20,873 nt of DNA from Candidatus Baldrarchaeum yapensis (GTDB lineage Archaea > Asgardarchaeota > Baldrarchaeia > Baldrarchaeales > Baldrarchaeaceae), in contig JAEOSH010000043.1 of the NCBI GenBank assembly GCA_016840465.1, positions 1-20,873 on the forward strand. Reading direction: 5' to 3'. Position 1 is the first letter of the stretch. Each line of letters opens with the position of its first letter. Under the pieces are notes generated by a model. That model worked only from the letters and a program-made list of their open reading frames with translations. It ran no database searches and was not told where the DNA came from. Both the position numbers and the translations under genes were made by a program. Below are positions 14,522 to 20,831 of the stretch, piece after piece.

Positions 14522-14934
14522 TTGGTGTTAACCGTGCGCGCCGTAAAGGAGGTCAGGATAAGATTCAAAGGAAGAGAGACAGCATGCACGGCGCTTTTTG
14601 ACAGCGGACCCGGCATTACGGCAATTCAGCGTAATTTCTTCGAGAAGCACTTCGGGTCGGAATGGTCAACTCTTGACAGACCGCTGGTTCTTTTCTGGAT
14701 TAATGGGAATCCATAAGGGTTGACAAGTACGCCTCTCTCATAATAGTCATAGATGAAGTTGCAATCCCCGAGGTCGTTTTCGTAGTGGACAAGTTCGTCG
14801 GAGAAGTCGAGGTGGAAGGCAGGAAGATCAAGTTACCCGAAGTGATAATAGGATCCGGGACTATGGACAAGTATGGCATAGTTTTGGATCCAAAGGAGGG
14901 CGTTAGAATCACCGGTGCTGGACTTTTGCTCTAA
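14522..14934 (+). pseudogene. Retropepsin-like aspartic protease, frameshifted
   Basis: Reading from a TTG (14522) or GTG (14525 or 14534), the frame gives VRIRFKGRETACTALFDSG, where ALFDSGPG is the catalytic Asp motif of retropepsin-like (clan AA) proteases (DTG/DSG), and continues to FWINGNP before TAA at 14714. The continuation of the same fold lies in another frame: IRVDKYASLIIVIDEV, EVEVEGRKIKLPEVIIGSGT and MDKYGIVLDPKEGV, ending at TAA 14934. The IIG plus dp-G ending is the expected C-terminal half of archaeal members. One inserted base near 14711-14713 would restore one protein of about 137 residues. This is a recent pseudogene, a sequencing error or, less likely, programmed frameshifting. 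Confidence 0.7.
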
Positions 14935-15072
14935 GGGATTATCGAAGGTTGTTTGAGTACTAATATTGTTAGAAGTGAGGTTTTTGGTGAGAATCTGCTA
15001 CTTTAGTGACCATTTAGGGGATTATAAAAAATGTTGGGTGATTATGAAGTGGAAGTCCTAAGGGCCCAGCGT

Positions 15073-15687
15073 TTAAGTTTCGGGGACTAAGGAGGCCGTT
15101 GCAAAAACGCTTCCCGCAACTATTGCGAAAGGCGCTCCCAGTGGCGCTATCACTTTCGGCACATCAAATGCCACGTCTATGCAAAGAGCATACACTTTTC
15201 CTCTCTCAAGGGCTCCCGCCGCCTCTACGAGTATGTGAATGGTTAATGCCTGCCTGCAGGTTGCAACTACGGTTCCGTCCTCCAAGTGTACCGTTATATT
15301 TCTGCACACCAGGAGAATATGCTTTATCTCCGCTCCGGCGGGCAAGTATATGTTCCCCGCCACTTGAACGTAGGAGCCGTTTGCGTAAAGCTTAACCGTG
15401 ATTCCTATTCCTGTCTCGGTAACGGTTTCGTTTCCAGCACCCGCCAGTACGATCTTGTCTATTGTCATGCTGACGTACTCGTAATTTATTTCGAAGGGCG
15501 GCGTGAAGTTTCGTCTGGGCGGCGGATCCGCGATGTAGATGTTCAGCAGGGCAGAGTTGCTCACGTACGCACCAACTTTATGTACCTGTTGTAATACTGG
15601 TTCTGATATTTCTGGAACAGTAAATACTACAATTGCAACTACCAACAGCAATATGACGATAGCTACCGCCTTCTTCAACTTAAACAC
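15073..15687 (-). CDS. Membrane-anchored extracytoplasmic beta-rich protein (DUF4382-like)
   Basis: The protein (204 residues from the GTG at 15687) begins MFKLKK followed by a hydrophobic segment AVAIVILLLVVAIVVFTV, a signal anchor. The rest is beta-rich with several N-glycosylation-type sites (NFT, NET, NGS, NIT) and faces outside the cell. The part ALLNIYIADPPPRR through EYVSMTIDKIVLAGA faintly resembles DUF4382 domains found in secreted proteins; treat this as weak. A longer frame reaches 15828, but a TATA box 27 bases upstream of the GTG (15711-15718) places transcription at the start codon itself, so the shorter leaderless form is preferred and removes an implausible cytosolic N-tail. 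Role unknown. Confidence 0.7.
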   Translation of the reverse strand: MFKLKKAVAIVILLLVVAIVVFTVPEISEPVLQQVHKVGAYVSNSALLNIYIADPPPRRNFTPPFEINYEYVSMTIDKIVLAGAGNETVTETGIGITVKLYANGSYVQVAGNIYLPAGAEIKHILLVCRNITVHLEDGTVVATCRQALTIHILVEAAGALERGKVYALCIDVAFDVPKVIAPLGAPFAIVAGSVFATASLVPET

Positions 15688-15710
15688 CGATTCTATATTC
15701 AGAGTACCGC

Positions 15711-15718
15711 AATATAAG
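15711..15718 (-). promoter_or_regulatory. TATA box giving a leaderless start for the membrane-anchored protein
   Basis: Minus-strand CTTATATT lies about 27 bases upstream of the GTG at 15687, the normal archaeal spacing from TATA centre to start of transcription. This fixes the translation start chosen for that gene. Confidence 0.55.
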
Positions 15719-15808
15719 CGTTTTTTACGGAAAATGTTGTTCCGAGAAGTGGATAATACCCCGTTGTTGGTATTGATATGCAAATACAGCACTATCATTG
15801 CGCAACCA

Positions 15809-15817
15809 CTTAAATAC
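15809..15817 (+). promoter_or_regulatory. TATA-like element of the radical SAM gene
   Basis: CTTAAATAC predicts transcription from about 15840 and a leader of about 15 bases containing GGGTG before the ATG at 15855. Together with the minus-strand box at 15711 it makes the 167-base gap a divergent promoter region. Confidence 0.4.
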
Positions 15818-15854
15818 GTATGAGACATTATCTCTCGGAAGTAGGGTGTAACGG

Positions 15855-17345
15855 ATGGCCTGCCTGAAGATCGTTATTCCACCATTCACGCATGTGCTCA
15901 TGCCCCCGCTCGGACCCGCCGCTCTTGTAGCGTACCTTAGGAATAAGTATGCCGATGTGGAAGTACTCGATTTAAACGTGTCACTTCTGAAGATGTTACC
16001 CAAAAGCGTTAGAAATTCGCGAGACTATGCACAAATAGCCGACCATGCGGCCAGACTTTGTGATAAGATTTTCAGGCGATGGGCGGAGAACCCCGACGCG
16101 GATATAGAACAACTAAATGCGCTTATCGATCAGATACTTTCCGGAAATCCACACATAGTAGGCTTCTCATACTACTTTACAAATTTTTTGCTCTTCCCTC
16201 TTGCCAGCAGGGTGAAAGAGGAAGATCCGGAATTGAAAATAGTCGTCGGCGGGCCCACCGCAACCTTTAGTTATAGAGAGATTCTCGAAGGAAGCTTTGG
16301 AGTCGACTTCGTGGTATTGGGGGAGGGCGAAATTCCGTTATCCCAGCTGTATAGAGTTCTTGTAGAGGATGGGGACATTAGAAGCGTCGATGGAATAGCC
16401 TATAGGGATGGAGATGGAAAGATAATTGCTAAAGATGTAACTCTGATAGACGATCTGAACTCGCTACCGATTCCGGATTTCGAGGGCTTCAGTTTGAAGG
16501 ATTATTTCCTAATGAGGGTCTCTAGGGGGAGGTCCACGTTCCTGCCACTGGAAACCTCGAGGGGATGCGTCTTCAATTGTGCATACTGTCAGGAGAGGAT
16601 TCTTTGGAGGACATACCGTGAGAAGAGACCCGAGAGGGTGGTAGAAGAGTTAGAGCACGTGAAGAAGAAATACGGGGCCAAGGGTGTATGGTTTTGGGAT
16701 AGTCTTCTCAACGCGAGACCCGGAAGGCTGGAAAGAATCTGCGATGCCATTAGATCGAGCGGAGTAAATGTGGAATGGGGCGGGAGTATCTCCATTGCAA
16801 ACGTAAGCATCAACACGGTGGGTAAGCTGTATGATGCTGGCTGTCGCTTCCTCCAAATAGGGATGGAAAGCGCAAGCACCGAGGTTCTTAGATCGATGAG
16901 AAAGCCCGTAGATGTGGAAAAGGCGGCGCTATTGATTAAGAAGTTGAGCGATGCGGGAATATGGGTGCACATCTTCTTCATGGTGGGTTTTCCCACCGAG
17001 CGGTGGGAGGACTTCGAGGAATCGTTGAACTTCCTCATAGGCAACGCAGATTACATAGACAGCATAAGCGTATCGCCCTTCAGCCCCGCTGAAAACACGC
17101 CGATCGTCCTAAACCCTCAGACGTTCAACATATCGGATCTGAGAAGGCTCGTTATAAGGACGAAAAAGGGCAATATACCGTGCGGTTTCTCATTCAGCAG
17201 CCCCCATGTTGACGAGGTGGAGGTGGAGAGAAGGTTCCAGGTCATGGTGGAACTGGCGGAGGAGCTGGGAATATTGATCGGCGAGTTCCACCCACTCTTT
17301 TACATGGCTGGGCAGGAGTACGAGGGGAGTTCTTTAAGCAAATAA
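15855..17345 (+). CDS. B12-binding-domain radical SAM protein
   Basis: A complete 496-residue protein. The N-terminal part (about 1-210) has the cobalamin-binding Rossmann-type layout seen in this class: PPLGPAALVAYLRN, VEVLDLN, HIVGFSYYF, IVVGGPTATF and VLGEGE. The usual DxHxxG lower-ligand motif is not seen, so any cobalamin would bind base-off. The radical SAM core has CVFNCAYC (Cys238, 242, 245) for the 4Fe-4S cluster, then LQIGMESAS and VHIFFMVGFPTERWEDFEES, typical strands of the barrel. Such enzymes do radical methylations, ring formations or other difficult reactions; the substrate here is unknown and no pathway genes adjoin it. A short GGGTG site precedes the ATG. The gene is intact in a neighbourhood of broken genes. 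Confidence 0.9.
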   Translation: MACLKIVIPPFTHVLMPPLGPAALVAYLRNKYADVEVLDLNVSLLKMLPKSVRNSRDYAQIADHAARLCDKIFRRWAENPDADIEQLNALIDQILSGNPHIVGFSYYFTNFLLFPLASRVKEEDPELKIVVGGPTATFSYREILEGSFGVDFVVLGEGEIPLSQLYRVLVEDGDIRSVDGIAYRDGDGKIIAKDVTLIDDLNSLPIPDFEGFSLKDYFLMRVSRGRSTFLPLETSRGCVFNCAYCQERILWRTYREKRPERVVEELEHVKKKYGAKGVWFWDSLLNARPGRLERICDAIRSSGVNVEWGGSISIANVSINTVGKLYDAGCRFLQIGMESASTEVLRSMRKPVDVEKAALLIKKLSDAGIWVHIFFMVGFPTERWEDFEESLNFLIGNADYIDSISVSPFSPAENTPIVLNPQTFNISDLRRLVIRTKKGNIPCGFSFSSPHVDEVEVERRFQVMVELAEELGILIGEFHPLFYMAGQEYEGSSLSK

Positions 17346-17875
17346 ATCGACCAAAGACCATGTAAAAAATGTAATAAAGCCGAGAAAAGCCACTTAGCCA
17401 TCTCTTCGTCGTGTTACGCAAAGCAATCCAAGGATGGCAGGATGGGAGCGGTTCAGAGGCCCGTTCTCCTCACAGATCGGCGACGTGCAATTTCATCATC
17501 ACCGGAAATGATAACCCTTCCTCGCAATATAAACTCACTCTTTGGGTTCCTCAGGTCTTGGAAGTCCCTTCCTCCTCTTCACGCCTATTTCGTCCCTCAG
17601 ACACCATATTCCTTCAAACGGATCCAGAATTACGATTCCGAGTTTCGACGCGAGGTTGTCGCTCACGATTATTTCCCTCTCCCCCAGCATCACTGTCACT
17701 TTAGCCGGTACGGGATCCGTCCTTCTATCATCTAACACCAGCTCTACAGATGCGGGGGCGTTAATACGCATTCCAAGGCTTCTCCTCCCACGAGTGTATA
17801 TCTGATCATTTCAGAAATAGACTATTCACTAGGATGAATATTGCCGATACTTTCAACCATCATGGAAACCCCAAC

Positions 17876-17884
17876 TTTTATAAA
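17876..17884 (+). promoter_or_regulatory. TATA box in front of the GC-rich RNA candidate
   Basis: TTTTATAAA is close to the archaeal TATA consensus and predicts a plus-strand start near 17907, the left edge of the RNA fold described next. The core TTTATAAA is its own complement, so it could also act on the minus strand, where only a 13-codon open frame follows. Confidence 0.5.
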
Positions 17885-17906
17885 CCCGGCTGGGAACATC
17901 GATCGT

Positions 17907-17990
17907 GGTGCCCGTCGATGTGGCCCCCGATGGGCCGCCGAGGGGATGAGGCGGCCGAGGGGGGAAGCCCGTGCGGGTTCCCAAAATACC
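17907..17990 (+). ncRNA. Candidate structured RNA, possibly an H/ACA-like guide with a kink-loop
   Basis: This block is about three quarters G+C, far above its surroundings, a known mark of RNA genes in thermophiles. It folds well: GGCCGCC (17933-17939) pairs with GGCGGCC (17950-17956) around the loop GAGGGGATGA, whose GA and UGA ends form the tandem sheared G-A pairs of an L7Ae-binding kink-loop. Below it CCCCC (17924-17928) pairs with a G run (17959-17964), then open strands of 7 to 9 bases, then CCCG/CGGG (17911-17914 with 17974-17977), which is the layout of an archaeal H/ACA guide. No clear ACA box follows. Competing pairings exist (GGGAAC/GTTCCC around it; GCCCGTGCG 17967-17975 with 18010-18018), so ends and class are uncertain. 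Confidence 0.5.
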
Positions 17991-18117
17991 CTTAGTTTCC
18001 AAAAGATAACGCACGGGCAACCACAATCCCATTCTTTCAATCATGGAATACGGAACTATTATCTCCGATTCATCCGATTCAAAGCCGCTGTTCACGAGCA
18101 CAGGCGCCACTATTTCC

Positions 18118-18225
18118 CTATCTCCGATTTTTATCTTCATCAGCACTCTTAGGCCCAATTTTTATTACCTCTTTCTTCCTTATTTTCCCGATCCTCCCAA
18201 CCTTCTTGCGAACCCTTATGAGCAT
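18118..18225 (-). CDS. Small basic ORF preceding the broken protease gene
   Basis: Thirty-five codons from ATG to TAG, strongly basic at the start (LIRVRKKVGRIGKIRKKEV). A GGTGA sits 6-10 bases before the ATG, and GCTATATATAC (18266-18276) is a TATA box whose predicted start (about 18244) gives a leader of roughly 19 bases. The ORF overlaps the protease start by 41 bases in another frame. It may be a real small protein or the remnant of an antitoxin-like gene. The good signals are the main support; the sequence is not recognised. Confidence 0.3.
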   Translation of the reverse strand: MLIRVRKKVGRIGKIRKKEVIKIGPKSADEDKNRR

Positions 18226-18265
18226 ACCACTCACCGGTACATACCAACTATGACTTCACGAAACC

Positions 18266-18276
18266 GCTATATATAC
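18266..18276 (-). promoter_or_regulatory. TATA box upstream of the small ORF and broken protease gene
   Basis: GTATATATAGC on the minus strand is a good TATA element. Its predicted start near 18244 lies just before the GGTGA and ATG of the 35-codon ORF, and upstream of the protease fragment at 18158. Confidence 0.4.
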
Positions 18277-18311
18277 CTGTTAATCGTGACCGTAAACCAA
18301 CGCCTGCACAT

Positions 18312-18557
18312 TCAGTTATGCACACACTTCTTAATTGAATATACTAGTTCAAGAAACCTGATCAAATGGCCGAATGCCGATCTTAATGTTTCCTCCCTAG
18401 ATTCCTCAATTAATCTTATAACATCCTTAATGCTGTTCAAATTGCGAAGTTTTAGGAACTCTTTTGCATCACGATAGCCTTTGAGAATTTCTTTGTCAAA
18501 CTTCTCTTCTAAAAGTAATAAACGGGCTATATAGTCCTCTATAAAATGGCTTTCAAA
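18312..18557 (-). pseudogene. Frameshifted C-terminal part of the TOPRIM gene
   Basis: Directly after the break in the TOPRIM gene, the next frame stays open for about 80 codons and reads FESHFIEDYIARLLLLEEKF, then FLKLRNLNSIKDVIRLIEES, ending at TGA 18312. The phrase (P)F-SH-IEDYI fits the usual C-terminal continuation of archaeal TOPRIM proteins of the DUF3226 kind, and there is no start codon of its own. Adding one base in the run CCCTTTGAA (about 18554-18560) would join it to the upstream part as one protein of about 225 residues. Confidence 0.65.
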
Positions 18558-18988
18558 GGGAGATCCCTAATTCCGGAGACAAGTATGAGTATTGGAAATT
18601 TTCCGTTTTTAATATCAAATAAATTTTCATCGACCGCATTCAGTTCTTTAACTGGAACTCCACTCGATTTTAACGAGTTCATGACGGATCGTGCTCTCTG
18701 CTCGTAATCATACTCATCCGCATCAATTATAACTCCAATAACTTTGATTTTCTTGGAAATTTGCGATAAAGTCGCAATATAGCTTGTAATTTCACGTATT
18801 GCTGGTACGCCTTCACAATCCGTCACTCCCATGTTAATATCCGGCAATTCTAATTTCTTAATGATGGCTTTTAGCACCTCCGCATCGGTCCTCCCTTCAC
18901 AAAGCACTATGACCTCTAACTCTTTAACAATTTTCCTAGCAAGTGCGTAAAACGCATTTTCATGAGGCTTTAACTGAACTATCGGCAC
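18539..18988 (-). CDS. TOPRIM-domain nuclease-like protein (C-terminally cut by a frameshift)
   Basis: The 149-residue open part holds a TOPRIM fold: VIVLCEGRTDAEVL (catalytic Glu31, then the G-TD of the family), GVTDCEGVPAI and VIGVIIDADEYDY (Asp89, Asp91). These residues bind Mg in topoisomerase/primase and OLD-type nucleases. It follows the ATPase gene after 12 bases, with GGAGG seven bases ahead of its GTG start, so both are made from one message. The pairing of an ABC/AAA ATPase with a separate TOPRIM protein recalls PARIS (AriA-AriB) and split OLD/Gabija-like defence modules. The frame ends early (LPLKAIL stop) because one base seems missing; the rest is in the next frame down to 18312. 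The TOPRIM core itself remains complete. Confidence 0.8.
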   Translation of the reverse strand: MPIVQLKPHENAFYALARKIVKELEVIVLCEGRTDAEVLKAIIKKLELPDINMGVTDCEGVPAIREITSYIATLSQISKKIKVIGVIIDADEYDYEQRARSVMNSLKSSGVPVKELNAVDENLFDIKNGKFPILILVSGIRDLPLKAIL

Positions 18989-19000
18989 ATCTATGCCTCC

Positions 19001-20095
19001 TCATATAATGTCCAGAAATCTGGGGTCTATTCCCATTCTATCAAGTACGCTGACGTTTTCCGGCGTTAGTCGCCGCACATTCACATTGCCGGCCTTATCT
19101 CTCTCCATGAAGAAGATAGCGACATCTACATTCTTTTCTCTGGCAATTGCGTTCAAGAGTTTTATGAGTTCGAGGCTATGAGTCGTTATGAACGCCTGGA
19201 CCCTGTTCTCCATCACCATCTCAAGAAAAATTTCGAGAGTCTTAGCAAGCCCGCTGGGATGCTGGTGATTCTCGGGTTCCTCGATGAGAACTGCCGTATT
19301 CTTGGATAACGCGGCTACCATTATTATCATCATGGAGACCTTTGCACCATCGCCCAAATCGTCAACTCTGACGATTGCATCCGGCAACTTTACGACCAAC
19401 TGGAAGATTTCACCGTACGGCACATAGGTTATGTCTTCGGCCTCCACGTCGTATCCGCTCTTCAACATCCGAATTATTATCTTATCAAGCCTATATTTCA
19501 GCAGATCCCTCCACAAAATCTTCTCAACATGCTCTATTTCACGCATCAGATTTGCATCTATGAACTCCATATCGCTTAGGAATCTTCTTACCTTCTCACC
19601 TCGTCCCCCGACAAACTCGTCCAAAACGCGCATTACGAGGTCCGTGGAAGTCTTCATCATGGACTTGTTTTTCGAATTTACGGCGCCATAATGTATTAGG
19701 CACATGTGATCGAAATCTCTATATGGCACCTCCAAGATCGGATGCTCATGCCACTCGAAAAGTTTCGTCTTTAACTTAATACCATCACAGAACACAAATT
19801 CCACTTCTATCGGATCCTCACACTTATACATGTGCCACAAAACCTCACGGTCCCTATCCCACGTTAACCCTCTGAACCCCCTCCGATTCAGGAGGTAGGA
19901 GATCTTATCCGATATACCGTCTTTCTTATGAAGTCTCTCCTCGAACTTAAAAGCGGCAGACGCTAAATATATGGCTTCGAGAAGCGAAGACTTCCCACTA
20001 TTGTTCCTACCTATAAACACGTTCACCCTGCTCAAACCTTCAATCTTGCAACTCTTTATTGCTCGATAATTCTTGATCTCGAGAGATGTTATCAT
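19001..20095 (-). CDS. OLD-like ABC/AAA ATPase (AAA_15/AAA_21 type)
   Basis: A complete 364-residue ATPase. It starts ITSLEIKNYRAIKSCKIEGL, the usual first strands, then Walker A GRNNSGKSS (29-37). DDLGDGAKVSMMIIM stands in the place of the ABC signature, Walker B is VLIEEPENHQHP (Glu272, Glu273), and AFITTHSLELI (His306) supplies the switch histidine. The segment between about 100 and 220 is the helical insertion typical of this class. There is no TOPRIM domain in this protein; the next gene provides one. Family members of this layout act in anti-phage or anti-mobile-element defence. The ATG is preceded by GAGGAGA four bases upstream; TATA-like elements lie at 20126-20136 and 20155-20164. 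Confidence 0.88.
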   Translation of the reverse strand: MITSLEIKNYRAIKSCKIEGLSRVNVFIGRNNSGKSSLLEAIYLASAAFKFEERLHKKDGISDKISYLLNRRGFRGLTWDRDREVLWHMYKCEDPIEVEFVFCDGIKLKTKLFEWHEHPILEVPYRDFDHMCLIHYGAVNSKNKSMMKTSTDLVMRVLDEFVGGRGEKVRRFLSDMEFIDANLMREIEHVEKILWRDLLKYRLDKIIIRMLKSGYDVEAEDITYVPYGEIFQLVVKLPDAIVRVDDLGDGAKVSMMIIMVAALSKNTAVLIEEPENHQHPSGLAKTLEIFLEMVMENRVQAFITTHSLELIKLLNAIAREKNVDVAIFFMERDKAGNVNVRRLTPENVSVLDRMGIDPRFLDII

Positions 20096-20300
20096 AAGAT
20101 CTCCTCTTTCCGCAGATCGATTGATGAATATATCACAAAATCAATAACGCATTGAGTTTATAACAACTTTATGCAAGAGAATTTCTCATACGAGATGCGG
20201 TTTCATAAGTGCGCCAAAAGGCCTCCTAGCCTCACCGGGTTAGAAAAGATAAAATATTGCACATAAAGTACCGTGAAACTCCCTTTAAACGACACCCGCT

Positions 20301-20555
20301 CTACTTACCAAAAAGCAATTTCACCAGTACCCTGAATTCGACCCACATGTGCAGGATTGTTAAAATCCCCATTACTATGCCACTAATCGTGTGGATCTTG
20401 CTGATAACGTCAACAGTCGCCTTGGGAAGATAGCCCCTTAAGAACTGTATCATGAGTATCCCGGTTACCAGCACCACGAAAAAGTCTATGAATAACAATA
20501 GCGTGACCGGCCGCCTGGCTTTCCTCCTAAGAGTTGCCACATACATTTCTCTCAC
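20301..20555 (-). CDS. Small two-helix membrane protein, DUF4405-like (possible haem binding)
   Basis: Eighty-four residues with a basic start (ATLRRKARRP) and two membrane helices, VTLLLFIDFFVVLVTGILMI (17-36) and about 53-75 with KIHTISGIVMGILTILHMWV. Two histidines (55 and 69) lie in the second helix region, 14 residues apart, the pattern by which DUF4405/cytochrome-b-like proteins may hold haem. No redox partner gene adjoins it in the window. It starts with GTG (20555) or ATG (20546). The TATA box predicts transcription from about 20557, so the GTG form would be leaderless. Expression is probably controlled by the palindromic operator immediately upstream. Confidence 0.75.
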   Translation of the reverse strand: MREMYVATLRRKARRPVTLLLFIDFFVVLVTGILMIQFLRGYLPKATVDVISKIHTISGIVMGILTILHMWVEFRVLVKLLFGK

Positions 20556-20557
20556 CA

Positions 20558-20597
20558 GGATAGTAAAAATTTTTACTATTTATAATCATTACTATCC
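20558..20597 (-). promoter_or_regulatory. Promoter with three-half-site operator for the DUF4405-like gene
   Basis: A perfect 20-base palindrome ATAGTAAAAATTTTTACTAT (20560-20579) lies between the TATA box (minus-strand TTATAAAT, about 20579-20587) and the start codon. A further copy of the half site occurs on the far side of the TATA box: GGATAGTAA (20558-20566) is matched by TTACTATCC (20589-20597). A dimeric repressor bound here would cover the TATA box and the transcription start. Confidence 0.65.
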
Positions 20598-20831
20598 GGA
20601 AACATAACTGCTGGTCAATCAATAGTGCCAAAAGGACAAGATCGGGGTGCATGGCAATTTTGCATGGCTGGCATGGTATCTTTGGTCAAGAAGCAGCAAT
20701 AAGAACGTCATTCTTACGCTCTAAGGGGTGCCCGTTGCGTCGACGACAGTATGCGTTCGACATCCTAATATAAAATTCCACGTCATATCCTAATGTGAGC
20801 CACGGAGAACTCCTATGGCACGTGATCGCAG

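Larger units (their letters stand above)
17535..18158 (-). pseudogene. Broken retropepsin-like aspartic protease gene, interrupted
   Basis: The N-terminal piece (from 18158) reads KIKIGDREIVAPVLVNSGFE and then EIIVPYSMIERMGLW, the start of an archaeal retropepsin-like family in which the motif is normally DSGFET; here Asn replaces the catalytic Asp. About 180 bases of GC-rich sequence of different character follow. The C-terminal pieces resume in two other frames: MIRYTLVGGEALECVL (from 17809) and then ASVELVLDDRRTDPVPAKVT, SDNLASKLGIVILDPFEGIW, ending at 17535. So there are at least two frame breaks plus an inserted block holding the RNA candidate at 17907-17990. Without the Asp the protein would be inactive even if joined. 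Confidence 0.65.

Noticed and set aside
14935-15072. C/D box RNA in the gap after the first protease pseudogene
   Set aside because: Purine-rich GTGA-like words occur, but no RTGATGA with a matching CTGA at proper spacing.
17411-17805. Plus-strand frames of about 90-100 codons opposite the protease fragment
   Set aside because: They are opposite recognisable protease coding sequence (VELVLDD, LGIVILDP) and have low-complexity Ser/Pro/Arg content with no start signal.
17891-17990. A tRNA, suggested by GGGAAC/GTTCCC and a GGGTTC-like end
   Set aside because: No D-arm, anticodon arm or CCA-adjacent acceptor of normal size can be built; the kink-loop hairpin occupies the centre.
17822-18040. 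Minus-strand 72-codon frame overlapping the broken protease gene
   Set aside because: It runs through the GC-rich RNA block in a frame that matches neither protease piece; its composition follows the base composition only.
18312-20095. Gabija
   Set aside because: GajA has ATPase and TOPRIM in one chain and a UvrD-like GajB follows; here they are separate and no helicase gene is present.
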